Below are positions 1 through 10,795 of a DNA stretch of 64,000 nt, in pieces. Position 1 is the first letter of the stretch. Each line of letters starts with the position of its first letter. The notes under the pieces were generated by a model. The model was not told the DNA's origin, searched no databases, and worked only from the letters and a program-made list of their open reading frames with translations. Made by a program: the position numbers and the translations under genes. The DNA is taken from contig JAKOON010000011.1 in assembly GCA_022577435.1 (NCBI GenBank), positions 17,423,802 through 17,487,801 on the forward strand, given 5' to 3'. The DNA is from Embiotoca jacksoni (taxonomy: Eukaryota > Chordata > Actinopteri > Embiotocidae).

Positions 1-2904
1 CACTGACTCAGACCTCATCCATATGCACACCATCCCACGCAGAGCTGTCAATCAACCTCGCAAACAAAGAAATGACCCGAGCTAATTACTGCCACCGCGG
101 TGATTTATGTGTGAGGCTCTGCTTTGGGGGTGAACGTCTGAACCACAGTAACAGGTGTGTCACCCCGTGGTCCCCAAAACACCAAGTCTGAATCCACCAA
201 TAACTTTATTTATTAACTTCTAGATGACTATAAATAAAGCTGGTCAGTCATACTAAATAAGCACTCCTGATCTCAGGGGATTTTGAAATGACTGATACTA
301 ACAACAGAAAACTGACATGAAATTAAGTTATATTACAATATATCTTAATGTAAAATATTGCTTAATTGTATAAATTAATATAAATCTCCCGAAAGTCTCT
401 GGTTTTAGTTGTCGTCTGTCACTTACTGGTTGATGAAAGATACCAGCAATGTTATGTTAACAAACAACATCACTGAAAGAAGGGAACCCAGTCTTACTTT
501 TAGAGTTGTTCTTTTTAATTATTGTTACCAATATTTATATTTCTTAAAGTCACACCATTGATTGGCCAAATTACGCAACTTCCTGGAACAGATGTAAATT
601 AAAAGTCCTGATTTCAAATTAAAAGCCCTCTAATGTGTCATACGTGGCCCAGTAAAACGTTAGATTAAGACCTAGTCTGGTTTAGTTAATAATTGTAACT
701 TTTAAAATGCAGTATTGTATTGAACTGAAGTTTATAGTAAATTAACTGATTAGTCAATTTACAGAATATTAACGCCTTGGATTCATTGTTCAAGTCATTT
801 TTCAACCCAAAATTGCACACATTTGCTGCTTTCAGTTTTTAAATGTGACTTTTATGCTCTTCTATATTATATGTAGCTTTTGGTTGTAATTATGACTTTA
901 AACTAAAAACATATCTGTTCAAAGTGCAGTAACGGAAATAATTCACTGAAATCCAGTCGGTATCTTGTTGTTGGTGCTGTTCAAAGGCAAATAATCAAAA
1001 CGACATCTGAGCCTCGGTTCTTCTTTGGCTTTGCACTGAGTGACAGAAAACAGACAGAAAGTTCCTACATGCATAATTGTATTAAAGTTGAAATGAGGCG
1101 GAGTGGAGGGAAGTACAGCACAGAGAATCAACAAAGCTTGACACAGCTTCCCAGAATTTAGGAAAGAATGAAAGCTATTTTTTAATTACTGAACGGCATC
1201 TGGAAGAGAGCACCGAAAACCTCAATATCTGGAGTTATGATCCGCTGATACTCGTATTCACTTGGGTGCTTTCCAGGAGGGGGAAACTAGACTGAGGGAC
1301 ACCGGTGGAAATAATGAGGGGGGGGGGGAAGCCAAAATACTTAAGAGTTCTGCCGTCAAGTTTTTTTTCTTATTCACACTATTTCTATGAATGTTCACAA
1401 CTCTGTAACTGAGCTGTAAAGTATTTGATCACTATTTGAAAACTCGAATGACAACAGATTGTCGTGCCAGGGTTGTTTTGGAAATTTCTGATCGCTCGAA
1501 TCTCTCTGAGCAGCCAAGATCAACACCGGAGCTCACCTGTAAAACAGTGACTGTTTAGAAAGGGATTCTTATCTACGATTATCAGGACACTTGTTTACGT
1601 CAGAGAGGGAAATATTACACTTAGATACGGAGTTAATACTCGAAAGTTCTGCTTGTTGATACAATAACACTCAGCACATCCGATTCCTATGTCACGAACA
1701 CCTTAAACACTTGAAATGATGCATTGTGGGTAGGGTATCGTAGCTCTCAGCAGTTAATGCTGTAAGTGTTGCATTAACATATTCCATACAAATGTTTGGT
1801 GTGAGTTACTGAATCACCGTGACTTCATTGTGAACAGCATACAGTGGTGTCATCTTCTCTTCCTTTATCTCTTTTCTCTCTCTCCCAACACTGCCTGGCA
1901 TTATTGCAATGCAAAGCACCTCGGTGGTCAAAGTCAGGCCTTTGTTTTCAGGATCACTTTCAAAAACCATTATCTTCTATCATAAAGAATATGGCTATAA
2001 TGACATCGCTTCCATTGTCTTCCTCCCCTGCTGAAAGAAGCAGGTCTTGAAGAACAAGAGACGGGGTCGGTTTAAAGCTTCTCATTTCCCATTTGGAGAG
2101 TTGAAGACAACGCACATATTGCTATTTGGATTTATATCAAGTCTTGTGCTGTTAATAGATCAAACAATAATCAGGAGTTGCCCAACAGGATGCGCTTTAT
2201 TTACAAAGATCTTATGACATTGTAGTCTGTATTTATTTCCCACGAGCTCTGTTTGCCAACCAAAGCGCCGTGCGTTCATCCAGTTTTCAACTTTGAATGA
2301 AGACGCGAACGGACGTTTACAGCGAGTGTGTCCTGCTGAAATGACGGCATGTTTGTTGACATGCCTAACAGACAAGATCCTGATGCAGCAGGATCAGCGC
2401 TCTGTTTGCTGTCGCACCGAAACACTTGAGTCAATGTGTCTAATTATGTCGGATAGAGAGGTTTGTGTTGGCTCGCTGGCTCTCTGCAAACACGGCCCGG
2501 GACCCTGTTCAAACATGGAACAGCACGTTTTAATGCTCTCTGGTCAAATACAACATTTTCATAACTATACCATTGTGAATATTTTTTGTTTTTGTTTTTG
2601 TTTTGGGGGGAGGGGTTCAAAGTGTGATAGCAAGCTAAGACAATAAAGACATCTTAGTAAAGGTAAGCTTTCTTTCTATAAACACCTGTGTAAAGAAACA
2701 TAACACGAAAATGTTGACAAATCAGATGTATATTGTGTATTTCATAAACATCACATATTCCAGTAGTTTAGACTATAACGCGCTTCAGGTTAAGTATCTT
2801 TTGAGAATTTTAGCTAAGCTCTATAGTATATCTACTGTCGCCTACATATGTGGATATACAGTCTAAAAGTATAATTTAAATATGTATTTGTGCTGCCTGA
2901 AGAA

Positions 2905-3580
2905 TTAAAGCGTCGGTGTGTAGAATTTATTGGCACTTGGAGGTGAGGTTGCAGATTGTAATTGGTTCATGAAGTGTTGTTTGGCATTTTGGCTGCTACC
3001 ATATTTTTTTTTTTTTTTTTTTTTTAAACCAGAAGTTTTGAACCATACTTGGAGGAGCTGGGAGGAGCGACCTGACCCGGAGTACACCGTGCCGGCCCTC
3101 CTGGAGCGGAAACCTGACACACCCAAGTCAAACAGACAGGCCCTCAAACATACCACTTTATGAGCCCCATTATCTACTTAAAAATGGGATTATTTTTCCG
3201 AACGACCACCAAAACACTGATTAGGAGTAAATTTAGTAAATTAAACCATATTGACGTGTGAAAGAAATTTACTGACATTGTATTTCATGTTAGAAGTTGA
3301 ATTGGAGCCTATGGAGGATTTTTTTTTTTTAAGCCACCCCCTAGCGACTCTTGGCGGTATTGCACTTTCGGTCGAATCTACGGCGGCTGCGAAACTCGTG
3401 AAGAACACTAATCGACAGCTGGTATTTGATTTGGCCGCTCCGGTCCACTGTGGCACCATGCGGCTCCCTGGAAGCGGATATGAAGGGCTCAAGGGAACTA
3501 TACGCTAATGAAAACATAATTAGGAATATTAAATTCAATATCTGGCAATAAATTCAACACATTGGTACTTTTAAAGGTAC
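2905..3580 (+). repeat. dispersed teleost repeat, copy A, with an insertion
   Basis: The start, around TAGAATTTATTGGCACTTGGAG then GGTGAGGTTGCAGATTG, and the end, around CTAATGAAAACATAATTAGG then CTGGCAATAAATTC, match the two ends of the copy near 34050-34325 (GATTTAGTGACATCCAGTGG then GTGAGGTTGTAAATTACAAC, and ACTAATTAA then TTTCTGCCCAAAAGATCC). I recall this family from percomorph genomes but cannot name it. Copy A is longer than copy B and has a T-run and extra unique-looking sequence in the middle. Confidence 0.55.
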
Positions 3581-3764
3581 ACTGATTGTAATAGTACAAA
3601 TGATATGTTATTATAATAGGTTATAATTGGGACTTGAATGTTGTAATGTGTGTTGTGTGGGGGTTGGCTCCTGTTGTGAAACAGTGACGTCATATATAAC
3701 TAAACTTAATGTGAAGGCCCACAATACTTTACATGATTATGAGTGAACTACCTAACCTGTCTGT

Positions 3765-3765
<1 letters not shown>

Positions 3766-3796
<31 letters not shown>

Positions 3797-3797
3797 T
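3766..3797. repeat. (TAT)n trinucleotide microsatellite
   Basis: An uninterrupted TAT repeat of about 10 units, roughly 670 bp upstream of the klf4 start codon. Likely length-polymorphic. Confidence 0.95.
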
Positions 3798-3879
3798 AGT
3801 TATTTGTGCTTTTAGGCAGCAAATGGCTTGGACTAAGGTTTTGGGGGGCACCCAGGTGACGTGTCCGACTGCAGGTGAG

Positions 3880-4435
3880 CCGACAGGTAGAAATAAATAA
3901 ACGCAGCTCAGTCGGTGCATCTTTCCGGACGTTTCACGGGTATAACCGAAGTAAGGATTGGTACTGTTGCTCAGCATTCAAACAAACCTATCTCCGCCTT
4001 CCTCCTCCTCCACCTCCTCCCTCCTCCCTCCACCCCCTTCATGTTTTTCTTGTTGCCGGGGCGACGAGGCAACGAAGGCGGCGGCTCCCCGAGCTCCAGT
4101 GATTTAAGGATACCTCTCACGCGGTCTCCTCAGTTCACAGCGCCGGTCCCTGCATGGCAACAGGCGGGAGGGATTCCCCTGCTCGTCGCCACTCCGTCCT
4201 CCCGTTCACGGTCGCTTCGGTGTTCACAATCAGCGCGTCCGGCTGCGTGTAGCGGCGGCATGTCTCGGAGCAGCAGCAGTACGACGCGCGACGCGGAGCA
4301 GAAACTTTAAAAGCCGCCGGCGGGATATTAACAAAACAAACAAAACAAAAACAACAACAACAACAACAAAACAACGACCCAGTGCAGCCACACCGAGGAA
4401 CAGCCGAAAGGACTTCCACAAACAGATTCTAACTG
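3880..4435 (+). promoter_or_regulatory. klf4: klf4 proximal promoter and 5'UTR region
   Basis: GC and CpG content rises sharply here compared with the flanking AT-rich DNA, for example around 4060-4320. The stretch ends at the klf4 initiator ATG (4436). No clear TATA box at a fixed distance was found, so the transcription start is not placed. It includes a pyrimidine-rich block at 3990-4035, a (CAA)n-like A/C stretch at 4335-4372 close to the ATG, and two upstream open frames at 4154-4252 and 4260-4310 that would be uORFs if transcription starts before them. Confidence 0.6.
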
Positions 4436-4440
4436 ATGAG
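4436..4440 (+). CDS. klf4: klf4 exon 1 coding tip, five nucleotides (ATGAG)
   Basis: ATGAG is followed directly by the donor GTGTGG at 4441. Joined to the acceptor ending TTTAATTTCAG at 4597 it gives ATG AGG CAG CCT CCA, encoding MRQPP, the known start of mammalian KLF4. Without this join the second exon has only the internal ATG at 4620. The 157-bp intron is very short and starts with a 32-nt T run. Confidence 0.85.
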
Positions 4441-4447
4441 GTGTGGA

Positions 4448-4481
<34 letters not shown>

Positions 4482-7400
4482 CTTTTGAGAAAAAACTTTT
4501 TATAACATTTGACTCATGGACTGTATAAAACAGGCTGCGCTCGCGCCTTCCAGGATCTCTCCACGAGGATTTTACGATGTTTTGTGTTTAATTTCAGGCA
4601 GCCTCCAAATGACGTCGAGATGGCTTTAAGTGGAACACTTCTTCCATCCATATCCACGTTCGCCAGCGGCCCCACTGTCAAGAGTAAATCCATCGGAAGT
4701 GCCAATTTAGTGAGTAGCCCGCGGTCACTTCTTATTGCATGCCAGATAACCACGGGAGTCTGTCGGGGGGGGGAGAGTCTGTCGGGGGGGGAGAGTCGGT
4801 AGTCTGTGCGGTGGATGTACGGAGGGGCCGTTTTCTGGTGCGTCGCTCCCATGTTTTGACACCGCAGCCAGGGCTTGACACCACGCTCTGCTGGGGCGTG
4901 CACCAGTTTACACAGGCTGCTTCAGTAGGTTTCCAGTGAGCGTGGAGAGACGGGGGGGGGGGGGGGGGAAGGCGCACATGGGTTACTGCTCTGCTCCATA
5001 GAAAGCATGCTGATGCCCAGGTCTTGTTTTTATCATACTATTTTTTTTGTTTTATTATTATTGTTTTTGCTGTTCAAAACGCTGCAAATTGATTACAAGA
5101 ACGTCCTTGTTACTCACCTGAGACACTTTTGGTGCTTTCCAGCACGATTTCACGGTTAATAATACAAATCGGTATTCCAGGAAGTGCTCTGGGACAAGGA
5201 CAAGTTCTACACCTGACTTAGCTGTGCAGCTGAGCTGTCATAATAATCACTCTCTAGGACAGATCCGGGTTCCTTTCTCCTCAAGTTATACGTGACTCTG
5301 TTGTCCTTGTCTCTTCAAGACAAGCACTCATTTTAAGGACATTTAAAAACCCTGGTGGGATTTTCTCAGCTATTTGTCTTGTAAACTGTGATATGACACA
5401 AAGAAGCAGGTTAGTACACCAGTGCTGTTATTAATGCCTCTGTAACTTTCCTGTAGAGATGGAGGGAGGAGTTGTCCCATCTTAAGAGAGTCAGTGTGCC
5501 GGCCGGAAGCAGCTGCCCTGACCCGGAGCATCGCACCGCCACCAGCATAACAAGCTCCAGCATGTCCAAGAATGACACAGAGCTGGACCTGGACTTGGAC
5601 TATGACTTTATTTTGTCCAACTCCATTCTGCAGCAGCAGCTACAACAGCAGCAGCAGCAGCAGCAGCAGCAGGAGGACGCCATGGCATGCAGCTCTGCTC
5701 AGGCTTTGTCTCCTTCTCCCGGTTCCTTCTCCTCGTCCTACCCTCTTCCCTCCCCTCAGGACACTGCCAGTGAGCTGCTCTATACCATCCCAGACATCAG
5801 CGACGTTTCGCCCTCTGGAGGCTTTGTGGCGGAACTCATGAGACCCGAGTTGGACCCGGCGTACCTCCACCCAGCCAGCCTCCACGGCAAGTTCGTGGTC
5901 AAGACCACAATGGACATGGGAGAATACAGCCAGTGCATGAGCGGAAGCAAGGCCTGCGTTAACGCTGTGTCCGACCCGACACCTTCACGCGCCTCGCCGT
6001 CCTTTCCGTGCCACAGGATAAAGCAGGAGAACCCCAGTAATTGCACCATCTCACAGCCCATAGACCTGCATTTGACAGGGGGAAACTCCCAGGGCCGAGG
6101 GAGCCAGCAGCAGCAGCGCCCCAGCCACTTGGATCTACACGGGTTCCCCAGCGGAGGACGGTCGATGACGAGCAGCAGGTTATCCTCATCCTCTTCCCTC
6201 TCCCCCGACCATCCTCTCAGCCGGGAGCACCAGGTGTTGGGCCACCCCCACTCTCAGATCCCTCTACCTCCACAGGGATACCACCATAGTTCCCCGCAGG
6301 GCTACATCGCCTACCCTCAGACATCGTCCATCCAGTATCCAGGTCAGAGCACCTTTTATTTACTTTAAGAGGGGGGGGGGGGGGCTTTTATTATAATTTT
6401 GACCATTAGCATTATTAGCATACACAGGCTAACACAACATTAATCGAGCCTAATTAAATAGATCTTATACGACGTTAAGTGCTTAATTTGTGGTTTAAAA
6501 AGTTGGACAAAAAACATCGTCTTATCATAAAATTGTTTAAAATAGTCCAAATGGATACAAGACATGACGACATGTAGATATTTAGTCATTTACACAAAAT
6601 CTGTGTTCAAGTTCACGTCACGTACTTATTAAGTGTGCCAATATGTGCATTTTTACACTAAAGCATTGTGGCCTTCAGGAGTCCCGGCTGCATTCTGGAC
6701 GAACTATTTCAGAACGAATCTGATGCTTTCTAAACCATTTGAAGTTAACAACAGAAGAAAAACCAATTCAAATGATTCTTCAACTTTTGTATCACTTCAG
6801 GTGTCTAAAGAGCACAAAGCAAATCTCCAACACACAATATGATCATTCATGTCACCTAAAAATTCAAATCTAAGGCCTTTTTACAGTGGACAGTGATCTT
6901 TGACGTATGTTTATATGTTTCCTCTCCATGTGGCAGTATGATCAGGCACAGTGATGATGATGATGATGATCTTTTGGCCCCACAGATCCCCTCATGATCT
7001 CCAGCGGGGACTGCTTGCCAGAGGAGCCGAAGCCGAAGCGCGGCCGACGCTCCTGGCCGAGGAAGAGAGTGGCGACGCACACGTGCGACTACGTCGGCTG
7101 CGGGAAGACGTACACAAAGAGCTCCCACCTTAAAGCACATCACCGCACACACACAGGTATGTAACCAGATGTTCGTATGATCTTTTACACTACTTTTTGT
7201 TTCTGGTGCTCTTTACATCTGGTTTCACTTCTGTGCACTCATGCGAACTGTAGATTACAGCTCAGTCGAGTTATTTTGTGATTCAGGGGAACGGTTTCAT
7301 GCTGTGTTTTCTAAAACAAGAACATCAGTTGCACATCATGTGCAAACACATTGAGTCGTGAATGGGGGTTAGATAGGTGGGGGGGGATGTGGGAGGAGAG

Positions 7401-7775
7401 TTGTGGAGCAGGTGCAGTGAAACAGGTTGATACTGATCCCTGCTCAAATACAAACCCCAGGCTCGTTGGTTTGGCCTTTTGCACACACTAGCTGCGGGAC
7501 AGGATGGACCTCTTTTCTCCCGGAGGTGGGGAAGCCGGGGCCATTTTAACCTCAGGGCCAGCAACTAACTGCTCCGTGTGTATTGTGTTTCCCTCAAAGG
7601 GGAGAAGCCCTACCACTGCGACTGGGAGGGTTGTGGCTGGAAGTTTGCACGATCGGATGAGCTCACTCGCCACTACAGGAAACACACAGGCCACCGGCCA
7701 TTTCAGTGTCAGAAATGTGACCGGGCGTTTTCAAGGTCGGACCACCTCGCTCTCCATATGAAAAGACACTTATGA
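4436..7775 (+). CDS. klf4: Kruppel-like factor 4, five coding exons
   Basis: Zinc-finger transcription factor that binds GC/CACCC-type sites in the nucleus and acts in epithelial differentiation and pluripotency (family knowledge). Coding exons by my joining: 4436-4440, 4598-4709, 5457-6342, 6986-7156, 7600-7775; 1350 nt, 449 residues plus stop, frame unbroken. The N-terminus MRQPPNDVEMALSGTLLPS and the join ANL/RWREELSH mirror mammalian KLF4. Residues 81-94 hold an acidic activation segment ending DYDFILSN, followed by a polyglutamine run at about 98-112. IKQE at 227-230 fits a SUMO-acceptor motif. PKPKRGRRSWPRKR at 349-362 is a basic nuclear-localisation stretch. Three C2H2 fingers lie at about 368-390, 398-420 and 428-448, joined by TGEKP and TGHRP linkers. 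Identity with klf4 rather than klf2 or klf17 rests on these N-terminal matches and on rad23b and znf462 next door. Confidence 0.96.
4450..4481 (+). repeat. T32 homopolymer in klf4 intron 1
   Basis: A run of 32 T residues begins 9 nt after the intron-1 donor and takes up about a fifth of a 157-bp intron. On the transcript this is a U tract just downstream of a 5' splice site, the position where TIA1-type proteins act. Its length is probably variable and poorly resolved by sequencing. Confidence 0.9.
4758..4799 (+). repeat. two-unit G-rich tandem repeat in klf4 intron 2
   Basis: GTCTGTC followed by a G run and AGA occurs twice in tandem, then a partial third unit GTCGG. It lies about 50-90 nt downstream of the exon-2 donor. 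A further run of 18 G occurs at 4951-4968. The G runs are on the transcript strand and could fold as quadruplexes. Confidence 0.8.
5629..5671 (+). repeat. klf4: coding CAG repeat (polyglutamine) in klf4 exon 3
   Basis: CAGCAGCAGCTACAACAG followed by an uninterrupted CAG run encodes about fifteen residues, nearly all glutamine, immediately after the acidic activation segment. I recall no such tract in human KLF4 at this place. Pure CAG codons suggest recent expansion and length polymorphism. Confidence 0.9.
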
Positions 7776-8720
7776 GAGTTGGTTGGAGGACCGGACGAGA
7801 AGGCGACGGATGAAGGCTGCGGGAAAATTATATATGTGTGTTAGCAGAACCCTGAACAAACCTACACTTTTTGAAACCATAATTTGCCTTCAAGCCGGCG
7901 TCGAGCAACAAGACAAGCTGTGGTGTTCATGGCAAAAAGAACATTACTCCTTTAAGAGCCTACGATCTCTCTCAAGACTGATCCTGTGTTGTGCAGGTGA
8001 CTCGACAAGACCTCTCAGCCAGGGTTGTAAACTTTTATGAAAGGGACCAAACTGGAATTTGTCTTATTTAACCGACAAAACTTGGAGGACCAGGTGCCAA
8101 CAGCTTTTTAACTGGAAATGTATTTTTGTCAGGGAAACCAGGAGCAACAGACAAACATCTCCAGAGGCCTTCTACCAGCAACATGCCATCATAGGCTCTG
8201 TTCACTACACACTGTTCAAAATACTGTATTAATAGATACATATATATTTATATACATATTTCACCTGCGATGCCATTGATTTCAGGTACAATGTTAATTT
8301 ATACCGAATGGTGCTCAGTAACTCTGAAGGTTTTTTTTTTTTTTTTTTTTTTTAATAAAAGGTACCAAAGATTAAGGAAAGTCGACAAAAGGGTGAAATG
8401 AAAAAAAAAAAAGTGCCATATGGTTGTTTGTGTGTTTCTTGGAAACCTCTCTTCCACAATCTGACTTAAATCAGGTGAAAAACTTCACTTTTTAAACGGT
8501 GATGGCAATCTTCAATGCACTGCAGCTGCATAGTGCAATAATTTATGAGACATTCATATTTTTGTATTGAATGAGTAACTCTGAACAAAGAATTTTTTTG
8601 TTTATAGCCAAAATATGTAATATAATCTTGAATTTTGTACATTTGTAAATAAAAATACTTTGGTATTGTTTTGTATTTTACATTATAGTAAAATAAAATG
8701 TATTTGAAATACGAAAACCA
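7776..8720 (+). other. klf4: klf4 3'UTR with candidate poly(A) signals
   Basis: AT-rich sequence follows the stop codon. AATAAA hexamers on the + strand occur at 8354-8359, 8648-8653 and 8692-8697; the last two are close together and are the best candidates for the main 3' end near 8715-8725. ATTTA-like motifs near 8245-8300 are compatible with an unstable mRNA. The length, about 940 nt, is reasonable for klf4. A T run at 8331-8353 and an A run at 8401-8412 interrupt it. Confidence 0.7.
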
Positions 8721-9900
8721 TAAGGGTTAGTTTTTATACTCAACAAAACAAAACCCCTATTGGCATACATGTCAAGTACTGTTTCCCTGACCAGTAATTG
8801 AAGATTTCCCTGGTAGTGTAATTGAGAAGTGCATTTAAATGGCAGCGATAGCTCACAGGCAGCTCGCAAACAATGTCCGCCCGGATCATAGCGAGATCAC
8901 CGCAGGCAAACTCACACAATGTTGCCGTTAAAAAGATTCTCAAAAGAAAATTCACTCCTACTGCGTTTCCATGGGGTTTTCTTTCCAGTTGTCAGAGGGA
9001 AGAATGGGCAGGACATCCGAGTTACCGGCTGACATTCAAGAGTGACACCAAATCTGCCTGCACAATATTAATAAAACCCACAAAGATGCTGCAGTGAGAT
9101 CATGTTTCCTTAGGTTTCTGCTATATGTTGAATCCTTCTCTTCAGTGTATGGACATACTGTGTACTACCTTTTTCACAATAATGTGACATGACAATGTTA
9201 TGCAATATCGGGCAGTAAATATAGCAGAGCTCTCCAAGATATTGGGACTAATGTGCTGTTAAAAGGACGGCACTTCTTTTTGATAATCAGACTTGACATT
9301 TTATTTAGAAATCAGAGTATGATTTCCGGTGGTTCAACTATTTGTCACTTTTTACTGTCAAACTGTCAACACCTGTCAAACCACCTCATTAAATTATTCA
9401 AGACTACAAACCAGCACTTATTCATCTTATTAATGATAAGAAAAGATTCAAAAGACAGAGAGCCCATGTTTGAAGTGAACCTAAGGTCGCATGAGGAGGT
9501 TAAGCCTAAATATTAAAATGTTCCAGATGTATTAAGAAGCCAAACTATTGTACTACTTCACTTAAAAGTGGGTTCGTTTTTAGATATTGGTTCATTTTCT
9601 GTATAAGTCACATCTTCATTGAGGTAAACAGCACTTGGTGCTGCCAGTGTTGGAAGCTGGAAAGATGTTGTGGTCTCTGTTGCCCCCTATAGGTCTGTTC
9701 AGTTTGGGTCCTTCCTCATTCCTCAAAGCAGCACAGCCTAAAATGTCTTCAAGTCTTTTGAGTCACAATTAGTTTCCATCGTTGTAATAAGAGCAGCTAA
9801 ATATGGCATAGGTCTGGTGACACCAATAAATCTCATGTGAAAATAAATTATACCCTGTATGGTCCTAAAAATACCCTGTTTGAATGAGCAAATTACATCT
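8721..9900. other. short gap between convergent klf4 and rad23b
   Basis: No coding sequence recognised. Minus-strand AATAAA (TTTATT as written) occurs at 9909-9914 and at about 9300-9305, so the rad23b 3'UTR may reach into this stretch. The two genes converge, with at most about 1.2 kb between their probable 3' ends. Confidence 0.55.
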
Positions 9901-10795
9901 TCAGTCTCTTTATTGCATGATCACCTGGTCCAGGTTATTGTTTATAGCAACATCAGGATGACTTTTACATTTTTTTTTTTTTTATCACTCTAATTCAGGA
10001 ACGTGGTGTTCCAGATGTCAGAATATTGATTTGATTTAGGTCAGATTTTCCCTGCAAAAAGGCAAAAGATTTTGATTGCAATTAACACGACAAATTCAGG
10101 AAAGGGTCACAGGGATTGTGTCACAGAATGACTTGTACTTGTATAGAAGTTTTAGTCAAATCTTTACTCTGCGATTCCCCCAAACAAATACAGCGACATG
10201 GCTTCATTTCTCTGTGAAAGGCAACGAAGCCTCACCACACGTGGAAATCTGACACGTTAAAATGCCTTCATATATACGCTGCAATTGACTTCACACAGCT
10301 GCTGCCAATAATCCGGGTGATTTACATGCTGATGAAGGATGTTTAATAGGAAAAAAGTGCCATACATTTTGCTTGTTTGCACAACTTAATTTTTTCCAGT
10401 TCTAATAAGAGTGCATGAATGCTGTTATAACCGTTCAGCTCTAATCTGGCCTGAAGTCACTCATAATGCAAAACACGCTACTACTGCAAACCACATAGGT
10501 CAAAGAAATCACATCGTTCTTATTAAAAAAAAAAAATCGATACCACGTGATTTCGGATTGCAAAATTATTGTACTTTAATTGTTCCTCCTTTTTAATCTG
10601 ATCACAAACAAGAGCCTTGTGCACCAGCCAACAGCTGATAATGATCCAGTGTTATTCAGAGAGTTGAATGTGGAAGTGGTGAATAAAATATTTTTTTGGG
10701 AAAATAAAAGACTTGTTGTACACATACATTGAATATCAGCAATCAATAAGCAGAGGAAGAAGTATGAAAAACAAATCAAAACGAAGAGGGCACCT
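9901..10795 (-). other. rad23b: probable rad23b 3'UTR
   Basis: AT-rich sequence directly downstream of the rad23b stop codon. The nearest minus-strand AATAAA I see is at 9909-9914, giving a 3'UTR of roughly 0.9 kb. A longer form to about 9300 is possible. No other gene is evident. Confidence 0.5.

Larger units (their letters stand above)
1..3880. other. non-coding sequence upstream of klf4
   Basis: AT-rich DNA with no open frame I can tie to a protein family. It contains a G homopolymer near 1319-1328, a T run near 3004-3025, a (TAT)n microsatellite at 3766-3797 and one copy of a dispersed fish repeat near 2905-3580 (listed separately). Short open frames on both strands lack splice context or a recognisable domain. 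Distal klf4 regulatory elements could lie here but I cannot point to one. Confidence 0.7.

Noticed and set aside
3915..4310. 131-codon + frame before klf4
   Set aside because: Low-complexity Pro/Leu/Ser translation across the promoter and 5'UTR; only its last part is kept, as a possible uORF.
5640..5885. Minus-strand frame with a leucine run
   Set aside because: Antisense shadow of the klf4 CAG repeat.
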